Assembly (NCBI GenBank): GCA_005784505.1
Contig: VCAZ01000102.1
Location: forward strand, 496,001-560,000
DNA length: 64,000 nt
Direction of reading: 5' to 3'
Source: Bagarius yarrelli
Taxonomy: Eukaryota; Chordata; Actinopteri; Siluriformes; Sisoridae
Shown here: one piece after another, positions 39,701-51,700 of the stretch
How the letters are laid out: each line of letters opens with the position of its first letter
Position numbering within the stretch: the stretch's first letter is position 1
Position numbers and translations under genes: made by a program
Notes under the pieces: model-generated
Told to the model about the DNA's origin: nothing
What the model saw: the letters and a program-made list of their open reading frames with translations, nothing else
Databases searched by the model: none

Positions 39701-42700
39701 TTTATCTTCTGCAGAAATTAGATGGCCAGGAAATTTCACTTTCATTTGTACAAACTGCAATTTTGACAAGCTTGTTTGTGACCTTCTTTGGCAAGGTGAA
39801 TGTATTTTTTTACATGCACTTAGGACTCAACCGCTGTAACCAATTCTCTGGTCGGACAAAGAAACATGCTTCCGGGCAGCTCATGCACACTGTCAATCCT
39901 GAAAAACCCCAGAAACTAGTTGTCAGACGTGGAGTCCTATCTGGGGTGCCAAGAATGTGCTGGAAACAGAATATTCAAACAAGACAGATAATAAAATTAA
40001 TCAAAATAAAGTTTTATTGGATCTAATGGTGCCTTTGTCTGCAAGCAGCTTTGTGCAGAGAGAGATAACCCCTTTGTTTCATGCACAGAATATTTATAAT
40101 CAGACACTGTGTGTGTGCTAGTTTCAGTAAAAAAGATGCAGTAAAAAATAAAAAAAAATTCATTACAGCAAACGGCAACTTTTATAAGGCCTGCATTTAA
40201 AAAATTGCAGAATTTTGTGTGTCAGTGGTTACAAAGGGTCATTTGTGGTCTCCAAGTGGTCTTTTTTGGGGAAGCGCAAAGATATAAACTTCGATAAACG
40301 TGTAAAAACACTCACTGTCTAAGGTACTGTTATCAAATTAGAAACTGGTAAGACCTTATGCTGTAGGCCTCTGTGTCCAAAAAACTAGGAAGAATAAAAA
40401 AAAACAAACATTTTGCGCTAGTTCAGGCAGGCCACATAGGCAAGCTTGCTATCAGCTGATTGGGAGAAAAATCATCCCAACCCTTATTAGCTGATCCCTC
40501 AGTAAAGGGGCTTGCTGCTTCCTCAGCCTCCACTTCCTCCCCATCTAATTCTTTAATTTTGCTACATAAACAATGTCATTCTTTTGTCAGTATTTAAAAT
40601 CAAGTTGAAGTGCACTATACAATATACTAAAAATATATTTTAATGTTAGTTAAAATACAAAAACACGGTGTGAATTAAATGTAATGTGTCCACCCATCTA
40701 ACTGTAATTTCTCCAAATATTATTTGTAGGTTTACATTTGGGCACTACATTACATTTAATGCAATTAGTTTAAGTACATTTTTTTCTACTTAAGTAACAC
40801 CTTTTTATGTTTTTTTCAAAATATAGTTAATATGTATTTCCAAATATAATTAAAAGCAATTATAATAGATTAAAAGGTGTTACTTACTTTTAATTTAAAG
40901 CATTTCCAGTTTCTTACAAACATGGAACATGGAATCGAAAATGATAAAAATCTATAGAAATACAATCTAAATAGAATATTTTTAATTAAATACAAACTTA
41001 AAAAAAAAATATCTGGAATTTTTTTATTGGTCACAGAAGTTTAAATATTGTAAATATTTATTATTTTTTTTAGTGTTTTTACATTTTTTTTTAAATGTAA
41101 AAACACTAAAGAAATGAAACTCTGCTACAATGTAAAGTAGTGAATGTACAGCTTGTGTAAATGTGTAAATTTGCTGTCCCATCAAAAAAAACTCAACACA
41201 CAGCCATTATTTTCTAAACCCCTGGCAACAAAAGTGAGTACATCCCTAAGAGGAAATGTCCAAATTGGGCCCAAAATGTCAATGTTTTGTATGGCCCCTA
41301 TTATTTCCCAGCACTGCCTTAACCCTCTTGGACATGGAGTTCACCAGAGCTTCACAGGTTGACACTTGAATCCTCTTCCACTCCTCCATGACGACATCAC
41401 GGAGCTGGTGGATGCTGGATACCTTGCTTTCCTCCACTTTCCGTTTGAGGATGCTCAATAGAGTGTAGGTCTGGAGACCTGCTTGGCCACCTTTACCCTC
41501 AGCTTCTTTAGCAAGGCAGTGGTCGTCTTGGAGGTGTCTCCGAAGGGAGGGGATCATGCTCTGCTTCAGTATGTCACAGTACACGTTGGCATTCATGGTT
41601 CCCTCAATGAAGTGTAGCTCCCCAGTGCCGGCAGCACTCATGCAGCCCTAGACCATGACACTCCCACCACCATGCTTGACCGTAGGCAAGACACACTTGT
41701 CTTTGTACTCCTCACCTGGTTTCCGCCACACATGCTTGACACCATCTGAAATAAACGAGTTTATCTTGGTCTCATCAGACCACATCAGACCTGCTTGTCT
41801 TGAGCAAACTGTTTGTTCTTGTGCATCATCTTTAGAAGAGGCTTCCTTCTGGGACGACAGTCATGCAGACCAATTTGATGCAGTGTGCAGCGTATGGTCT
41901 GAGCACTGACAGACTGACCACCACCCCTTTAACATCTGCAGCAATGCTGGCAGCATTCATAGACCTGGAGAAAGCATATGACAGGTTACCAACCTTTTCA
42001 ATTATCTTAGACAGAAAATACCAAGAATACCAAGAAAAGAGCTGTGGTATTGTATGAGGAAGTCAGGAATAGCAGGTGGTAGGAATAGAAGTATGTCAGG
42101 GTGTTACAACATATGTATGAGAGGAGCAGGACAGTAGTGAGGTGTGCAGTAGGTCAGACAGAGGAGTTAGAGCTAGAGCTAGAATTAAGGGGAAGGTCTA
42201 CAAGACAGTGGTGATTCCAGCTGTGATGTATTGTTTAAAGACAGTGGCAGCGAGGAAGAAACAGGTGGCAGAACTGGAAGTAGCAGAGCTGAAGAGGTTG
42301 TGAGTTTGGACAAGATTAGAAACGAGTTCATGAGGGGGACGGCTCATGTTAGATGTTTTGGGGAGAACGTCAGGTAAGCCAGTTTAAGGTGGGTTGGACA
42401 AGAAGGGATACCGAATATATTGGTAGGAGGATGTTTAAAATGAAGCTACCAGACAGAAGTCAAAGAGGAAGACCAAAGAGGAGGTATATGGAGAATACAG
42501 TTAGGTGGAGGCAATAATTTGCTGTGGCGACCCCTAAAAGGGAACAGCCGAAAGGAGAAGAAGAAGATAATGATATCATTATTTCACATATTTAAAAAAA
42601 TTATATTGTCAATTGAAATGAAACCCACAACAAAAAGTTCAGTAGATGTATACTAGATGTAACAGTGCAGATACAGATAAAGAATGTCATTTGGTTATTA

Positions 42701-45700
42701 GCTGGATCCTTGGTGCATTTGTAACGTGTAGTGGAGGACTAGAGCAGAAGGGAAACGAGGAGAGTGGATGTCATGGGGCTTTTATTAAACAACAGAGAAA
42801 CAGAGTGATAAAAAGAAGAAAACAAACACGACAGAAAGGAACAGAAAACACTCAGACAATATCCCGTCCTTTGCCCCAACACTATCATCTTATGAGCCCT
42901 ATCCAACCCAATATGTCAGGCCAGGATTTTTTGCTTCAGGAGCTGTGCTTTGGAGCAGGGACTTAATAATAGGTAAAGGGAGCAATACCCCACTAGGCCA
43001 AGTGTGGGTGACGAGCGACACCCTCAGCCAAGCCCTGGGCCAACGACATCCTCAGCCGATCCCAGGAGCCGAACAACGTCCTCAGCTGAGCCCAGAACCC
43101 AAGCTGTCATGAGTGGCAGCTATGTCCTGTAGGTGTGTGGGAAAATATTTTTTTACATGGCACATAAATTGCCTTGGGATGCTAGCAGTGTTTTATGCGC
43201 TGAAACACTAAGTGGTAGTGATCACACACATTGTCTCCATTGTGAAGGTAAACTTGGCAGCCATAGCTGCCCGCCATACCCTATAAAACTGTATTTTATA
43301 TTTTTTTGAGCATTTAAAAATTACTAGTTCAAAAAAATATTTTTTTACATAATTTTTTTGGTTTAAACATGAGTATGCTGTATTATTTCATTCCTATTAT
43401 TGAAAGGTGTACAAAAATCAAACTAGGACATTCAAAAAGTGATTTTAATGGCCTCGCCCTGGTCTATGCACCCCCCTCTGGCCTCCTATTTCCCACCTTG
43501 GCAGCCACTGTCACTCCCGTTCTTGGCCTTGGTGCCCACTGTTTGCTGCCCTCCTTGGCCTTGGGCCCCACTGTCGCTCGCCTTCTTGTCCTTTTGCTCC
43601 TTTTCTTGGCCTTTGTGCCTCTTCAACCTTCTACTTGACCTTGGCGCCATCTTCGCTCATCTCCTTGGCCTTGCTTCTCTTCGCCTTCCCTGGCCTAGAT
43701 ATATTACAAAACCCCAACACTAACCCATCTTATGAGCCCTATCCAACCCAGTATGTCAGGCCAGGATTTTTTGCTTTAGGAGCTGTGCTTTGGAGCAGGG
43801 ACTTAATAATAGGTAAAGGGAGCAATACCCCACTAGGCCACAAGAGGACAACCTGGGACTTTTGTGTTTCCATTTGTTAGGTACGCGCTTTCTGTTTGTT
43901 TAGATCATGTGGTTAGTCTTGTATTTCTCCCCAGTCTTGTTATTGGTTAATTGTTCCACTTATTCTGTCCAGGTGTTGCCTGTTTCCCCAATTAGTCTCT
44001 GTATTTATACTCCTATTAATGGAGTTTTTCAGTTGGCCTTTGTCTTGCGTCGTCGTTATATGTCTTTCTAAATGTATTTCTTTTGTGGAAAAAACTGTAG
44101 AAATAAATGTAATTTGTTTTTATTGGTGGAGTAAATAAATAACATTTTGGTTGTTTATTTACAGAGAATTGCTGTAGTTTTACAGTGTTTTTTGTACAGT
44201 TGATAAAACTAGTATGTTTTTCTGAAAGTGTATGTACGTACTAAGATTATTTAAAAAATCTAATAGCTGCCTTGTCCTCAATGATTTCGAAATTATTTTG
44301 TACAAAAACAATACTGTAATGGTGGGGTCAGAGTAGGATCCATTTGCAGGTAAATATGTTTATTGAATACACAAAGACAGTTAATAAACGAGGTCAGGAA
44401 ACAGGCAGAAGTCGATACACAGTAATCCAAAGGAATAAGACAGATAAATCCAAAACCTGAGACAGAAATCGTAATCCAAAGAAACATTGCTGGGATCAAA
44501 AACCATAGAATCAGTCCGAACATGAAACGCTTGGTATGCTGCATGAAACAAACAATACTTCGCGTGGTGCTAATGCTAATGCTCGTTTAAATGCCCTTAA
44601 CCCGGAAGAGGAAACAGAGACAGTGCGTGGGCACTAGTATTCAGATGACGGCACCCCTCTGGTGGTGGTAGGGAGGAATCGTTACAAATACATTGTTATT
44701 ACAAACTGCACTTTGACTGAACACATTTAAAATACATTAACAACTATAATTTGAATTTTTAGGTTAAAATAAAAATCAGTTATTGTACATGTTTTTATCA
44801 ATACCAATAAATAAGTGTATTTTATTAGAATCAGAAAGGCATTATCACATAGTAAATATTTAAAAGTGCACGTTTGTTGAAATGTTGTCATTAGTTTTTC
44901 TACACTCGAATGGCCTTCTATTTTTTTATTTAAATATATTATCTGCAACTGCAAGTATACTTTTCGGATTTTAAGTACAAAAAAGTACTCTTTTATTACA
45001 CTTAGACACACTTCCACAAGGGTACAATATTACCTAGCATAACATATAACACCTCCATTTCAGTGTTTCACAAGTTCATCATTACCAAAGGAAAACACAG
45101 ATTTAGCTAATAGTTTAGCAATCTTCTAAGCAAAAATAATAAATACCTCTTGCGTTGTGTTATTCTGTGATACGTGCAGGGATGAATAAGGTGGATGAAA
45201 AGCTGAAAGTAAGCAGGACAAAGCGACCAGAGGGGGCACCATTCCATGGGGAGCCAAAAAAGAAGCAACTGACCCCAGATCTGGCCAAAAGAGAATTGCC
45301 TTCTTATAGTCAAGGTAAGCACATTCTGTCTTCACTCTTGTTTTACAGTATTTTCTGTACAATGATTTAGTTCTCTGACAAGTTTTATCCTCTTTAGCAC
45401 CAGATTCTGAGATGCAGAATGCCATTTTGGAGCACATTGATGCATCAGTCTCCTCTTGTTCTTCTGTCACCTACAAGACTTGTCCTGGCTTTAAAAAACA
45501 CTTAAAGGTCTGTCAAATGGTTCAGTTTGAAAATTTCAAATTATGATGCAGTTTTCTTGGTAATATTTGAGTTTAGAGAATAATCTGTGCTAATTTTTTA
45601 GGTGTCAGTGGGTCCATTTTTGTGCTAATAATAATAATGTCAAGCAGATATTGGTACATAATTTGATTCCATTTCTTCAGATCTCAATAGGTTTTTATCT

Positions 45701-48700
45701 TTAATGTCCTTAATTTATGTACGAAAAAACAAAAAAATAGCATTTCATAAAATGTGGGCTGCTATCAGATACAATGAACAGGAGCTTATATGTTTCATTG
45801 CAGTTACATTTCATATGCAGTCTGTTGGCAGTCTTTTCAGGTGTTGGCCTTACACAAAAGGTAATAAGTTTAAATGGTCAAAGGGGAGAAAGGCTTCATA
45901 ATGTTATAGAAATTTGTCTTTTGAGGAAATAAAGATCAGGTTAAGAAAAATGAAAAATGAGAAAAATCAGACCAAAGAATAAATTAAAGAAAGATTATGG
46001 AAGTCCAGTGACGGTGCATTATCTCAGTCTTTTGTCTCTTATCCGAATGTGGACTATGTAGATTTTAGAGCAGAGGCCAGTTTTGTCTTCTTTCTGGCAT
46101 GTACACAGTGTTCTAAATGACACAGAAATCCTATTTTTTTACACTAGAAGACAATACTAAAATATAATTAGTGAGACTAAACTAAATGCAAGGTTAGACA
46201 TAACCCAAACTAAATATTCTCACACAACGGTTAACTCCCAATGAAGATAATCAGTCAAATTAAGACCTCAAATGGCGTATTCCTGATTTACATAGGCTTG
46301 TTGTTGGCTTACACCCTTGTAACAGGTTAGCTTTGCTACACTTTTATGGTAAGGCCAGGTAAAATAAAGGCTAATTTCCAATTACATCATTTAGCAGTAT
46401 GCTTTATCCAGAGTGACGTTAAAAAGTGCTTTGTGTCTCATTATTGAACTTTGCAAAACTACACTAGATGTAAGTGTAACAACCCCAAAACCTAAAAAGT
46501 GCAGCATAGATAAAAAGGCAAGATAAAAACAGGCTATTTTTTTGTTAATAGATTTTAGATGTCAAGTGGTAGGCATTTAAAAAAGAGGTACGTCTTCAAT
46601 TGTCTCTTTAAAACAGCCAGTGACTCAGCTGTTCGGACACTGATGGGAAGTTCATTCAACTATCTTGGTGCCAGAACAGAGAACAGTCTTGGGGCAGATC
46701 TACCTTGCATCCTAGAGGATGGTGGGACCAGTCAAGCGGTGCTTGTGGATCTGAGAGAGCGCAGTGCAGTATGTGATGAGTGGCTAGACGTAAGAGAGTG
46801 CTCCTCCATTTTTAGCTTTGTAGGCAAGCATCAGTATTTGCATCTGATGCGTGCAGCTGATGGAGGCCAGTGAAGGGAGTGCAGCAGACTGCAAAAGAAA
46901 CTGATAGGCCTGAGCAGACTTAGCAGAATGCTCGAATCCACCTGATATTGTAGACGAAAAACCGTCAAGACGGTGTCAAGTTAGAAACATGTAATGAAAA
47001 GGACAGTAGATTGTCTATAATTACCCCAAGGTTGCGAGCACTGAACAAAGTGGGGATCAGCTGTAAATGGAAAGGAAATGGGAGGAAAGGAAAAAGTGAG
47101 TTGGGTGTCGTCATCATAATAATGGTAAGCAAATCTATTTGAGGAAATAACTTTACTTACTTTAAATGAGCCTTGTAGCACTCCGGTGTTTTTAAAAGTC
47201 TATATGGAACAAATGCTGTTCCTCTCCATTTTACCTGATATAAATGGCCATCTAATAGGAAGCAAACCACTGCCATGCTGCTCCACAAATACCAAGATTA
47301 TTGAGTGTGTGCTTGGAGCCCAGTCTAAATGAATAGAATACAGAAGAAATCACCAATGTCCACCTTCTGTAGTAGGTTCCACACAGTGCACAATCTGATT
47401 TTGGGAATTTATTGATTACAGTGTTGTGTTTAACGATCAAATCCAAAGAGGGCAATCTTAGCGCAAGTTAGCTGCCCGAAAACTTCTATATCACACCAGA
47501 TATGGTAGGATTCCAAATCAAAACCTACACAATCCTCCACTCCGCAGCCAGGCTCTAAGATGGCCGCTGCTCCACAGCCAAGCTCCAAGATGGCTGCCGC
47601 TTCACAGCCAAGACCTGTTGTCCAGTGTGGCTGATTCACAGATGGCCTTACCTAGGACATACTGCTTGGTCCGCACTTCCAAGCCTGCCCAAAAGCCTGA
47701 CCCAGAGGCAGCCCAAGACCCCAAACCTGCCACGCCAGAGGGTCTTATGCCGAGCCTGCCATGCCAGATGGGGGTTCACGTCAAGCCTGCCACGCCAGAG
47801 AGGGCTCACGCAGAGCCTGCAACGCCAGAGACTGTTTTTGTTATGTCTACTACGCCAGAGACTGTTTTAGTTATACCTGCCAAGCCAGAAACTGGTTTTA
47901 GTTATGCCTACCAAGCCAGAGACAGGTTTTGTTATGCCTCGTATGCCTGTGTTTGTTTTTGTTATGCTGGTCATGTTTGGTCCATTGATCCGCCATCCTG
48001 GCTTGGTCCTCAGATCCGCCGGTCCGACCTTGGTCTACTGATCCGCCGGCCCCGCCATTAGTCCGACGGACCCGTCATGGTTCTCTGATCCGCCGGCCCT
48101 GCCATGATCCACTGATCCTCTGGCCCCGCCGTGGTCCTCTGATCTGCCGGCCCTGCCATGGTCCTCTGAGCCTACGGCCCCATGTTAGGCAAGTTAAGTT
48201 GAGTCATGTTAAGTTTAGTTTGTTTGTCAAGTCACCTTTATTTATAGTGCTTTTAACAATCAAGATCAGCTTCAAATCAATCAATTAAGCAGCTTTACGA
48301 AATCACATCAGAAAAGACAATATTAAACACTCACTAACTAAATTTAATTAATATCAATAAATTGAGAGTCGCCAACTAAGCAAGCCAGAGGCGACAGCAG
48401 CAAGGAACCAAAATTCTATCTGTGACAGAATGGTAAAAATAAACCCGTTTGTTTGTCACAATATTGTTACTGCACTCATTTTGGGTTTAAAATACGTCAA
48501 GCTTCAGTAGAGTCATTACAGTAGCGTGTTAGTAGACTAGTTAAGTACATTGAAGCCAAACCATTTAGTGCCTTATAAGTAAGTAGCAATATTTTGTAAT
48601 CAATCATAAATTTAATGCCAATGCAGAAATAATAACATTGGAGTTATGTCTTTATATTTTCTAGACCTGGTGAGAACTCTGGCAGCTGCATTTTGGACTA

Positions 48701-51700
48701 GCTGTAGGGCAACCACCTAGTAATGCATTACAATAGTCTAGTCTAGAGGTTATGAATGCATGAACCAGCTTTTCTGCATTCCATACAGATAAAATGTTTG
48801 GCAATATTTATAAGGTGGAAGAAGGCTGTTTCAGTAATACTGGAAATATGACTCCTAAAAGACAAGTTGCTCTCTAATATTATGCCCAGGCCTTAACTGA
48901 TGAGCTAGTAGTGATAGTAAATCCTTCTAAGTGTAAGTTGAAATGTGAGTGCACCTCGGTGCTGGTTTTTGGACCAATAAGTAATATATATGTCCTATCA
49001 GGATATATAACAGAAAATTATTAGTCATCCAATCATTTATGTCTTTTATACACTTAGGTAATCTGGACAATTTTGATAAGTCATCAGGTTTTGATAAGAT
49101 ATATAACTAGGTGTCATCAGCTTAACAGTGGAAACTAATCCTATGTCTTCTAATTATCTTACCCAAGGGAAGCATGTATACTGAAAAAGCAGAGGTCCTA
49201 AGACTGATCCTTGTGGAACCCCATATTTTACTGCCTTTACACTGGATAGTTCTCCATTTAAATCCACAATCTGAAACAAAATTGTGGATGGTTTGTACCA
49301 GATACCATCTATTTTTAGTGTTCTTTTTAGATACCTGACTTTCTGTTAGTCTAGCATACTGTACACCAATGCACTTCGTCTGGATCATGTGTTTAGGGGT
49401 GTGCTAAGAAATTGAGACAGATCTGGCAGATTACTTATGAATCCGTCTTTAGTGGTCAGAGTAATAGTTTTACCTAAATCAAAGCGTTAAGGGGCGCATA
49501 TACTCTGTTCTACAGGTAGTGTGCACAATATAAGGTAATAGTCTGTGATATCATTGCTTTGTGGTAGAATATGAGTGATATCTACTTTGTGATATTATTA
49601 AATCTAGTGTATGCTTAAAACAATGAGTAGGTGTAGTGACCTTTTGTTTAATTCCAAAAGAGTTTAGTAAATCTTTGCATGCTAGTCCTAAAGTATCATT
49701 AGCATCGTCTATCTGAACTTTAAAGTCTCCAACAATCAACATTTTATCAAAATTAAGCAGTAGGTCTGTTAGAAAATATGCAAATTCTTTAAGAAAATCA
49801 GCATAAGGTCCTGGGGGTCTTTACACGGTGGCCAGAGCGAAAACGATGGCAGGTTTTTTTTTTGTATGTCTAAGAGTGTAACATTGAGTACAAGCACTTT
49901 AAATGAGTTGAACCTGGAACTGGTTTTCTGAGTAACAATATGAAAGTCGCTATAGATAGCTGCCCCACCACCTTCACGACTAGTCTGACGGGGCTTATGC
50001 TTATAAAGGTATCCTGACAGAGTAGACTCATTCAGACTAATGTAGTCGTTTGGTTTGAGCCAGGTTACAGTACATGAACAAAAAGTGCTTTGATTGCAAG
50101 GGACCTAATATTGAGAAGCCCAAATTTTAGAATCTGCTTTTGTTTGTTTATGTGGCATTTTACTGGTTTAATTGTGATAAGATTATTACGAGAATTTATG
50201 AATTTACTTTTACATCTCACTCTTCGGGAAAAAGACACAGGTTCTATATGATGAGCTACGTGTGCAGATGCATCGATTTGATATTTTGGACAGAGGCTAT
50301 AACAGTTTCAATATGATTTATAGCTTACCAGTCAGATGCTGCGTAGTGTCCTGGAGATGTTCTCAAAGAAAACTTCTGCTCCAGCTCTGCTTAGATGTAG
50401 GCTATCAGGCCGAAAAAGCCTAGGGCACTCTCAAAAAACATTCCAGTTATTAGCAAATGTTATATGCCTGTGGGAATGTGGGAAGCATCTTAAAAGTTTT
50501 GTATAATGCTGGCTTATTCATCATGGTCGTTGCCTCAGGTTACTTTGTTACTTTTAAGGATCTTGATAAACTAGCTGCATTGCTGGGGTTAAAAATGATG
50601 TTGGGTGTGAATATTACAAACCAATATATGATAGTCTCTGTCATACTGTAGTTAGTGGCGTCCAAAGTAAAGACAAAGTAAAATATATATATATATATTT
50701 GTGTTTGGTTAATTTAACTCCTCAAAATAAACCTAAAATCTTTGGCACTAAAGCCTGTTTAACTATTTGGCCAACTGTTTCCTGTTTCCAAGTTACTGAC
50801 AAGTAAGCACACTAATTAGAACAGTAATTCTTCTTTTCAGGAACCCTTCAGTGATGAAACCAAGTTGGATAGTATCAAAGAGGAAGAGAAAGAGCTGTTT
50901 TCCACTGACAAGACCAAACCAGATCCAGCGTACATGAAAATAAAGAAAAGCTTCGAGGAGGGGAAAAAGAATAAAAACACTGCCATAATGGAGACCAAGA
51001 AAGAATGGTTGGACCTAAAGCGCACTCCTAGTGGCAGAGTAAGGAGACTCTCAGCTCAGGTAGCTGTATTTCACCTACAGGAGATTGCAGAGGATGAACT
51101 GGCTAATGGCTGGGAAACTAAACGGCGATTTAAAGATGACCTAGTTCCTGATATTAAGAGGGTGAGAAAGAAAACTGTTCTTTGAGACAGTTAAATTTAC
51201 TAACTAAACCATAACTAAAAAGCTAATGGAACATTTCCTATTTGTTTTTAACCATTAAACTATGCTTTTAAAAAATCTATTTAGCAATTGTTAATGTTTT
51301 TTAATATAAATTGATTAATCCTCATAACATTATTTAGCAATATGTCTATATATTCATTCTAAATTCTTTTTCTTACTGCATAATTAAGCTCTGTAGGTGT
51401 TACCTCACCAACACTCCAATATTTGGGCCTTCGAAAAGTTGGAAGCCCACAATTACATAAAATGTTTTACAATTCTGACAGATTTAGCCCAAACATGTTA
51501 ATGTTTGACAACAATTAAACATTCTAATTTGACTATAATCCTTATAGATCTGAACATGAACTTAACACTGACTTGACAAACATTAACTTGACTTGACATA
51601 AATACTGGCATGAACACAGACTCACCACAGTGGAAGATGAACAAACAATCCACAAAGACAAGGCAAACGCAAGGGCTATAAATACACTAGGAACTTATTA

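Larger units (their letters stand above)
42571..44309. other. Intronic DNA with direct repeat and GC-rich pyrimidine stretch
   Basis: No znf512b exon recognised. It holds the direct repeat listed separately, a low-complexity 'ccttggcc' rich stretch at 43450-43700, and at 43850-44050 a segment resembling fish LTR sequence (tgttattggttaattgttcc, then ctctgtatttatactcc). Confidence 0.45.

Noticed and set aside
43369..43723. Overlapping Leu/Pro-rich frames on +
   Set aside because: Both read through a low-complexity ccttggcc-type stretch; they do not look like protein.
45126..45470. 114-codon frame on -
   Set aside because: Antisense shadow of znf512b exons 3 and 4, whose + frame has matching splice phases and conserved blocks.
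50457..50651. CLWECGKHLKS-like reading near 50470, which could be a remnant of a missing znf512b finger
   Set aside because: The flanking minus-strand sequence (PRLFRPDSLHLSRAGAEVFF) shows this is L2 ORF1-side sequence; the finger-like reading has a stop right after it and lacks the His pair.
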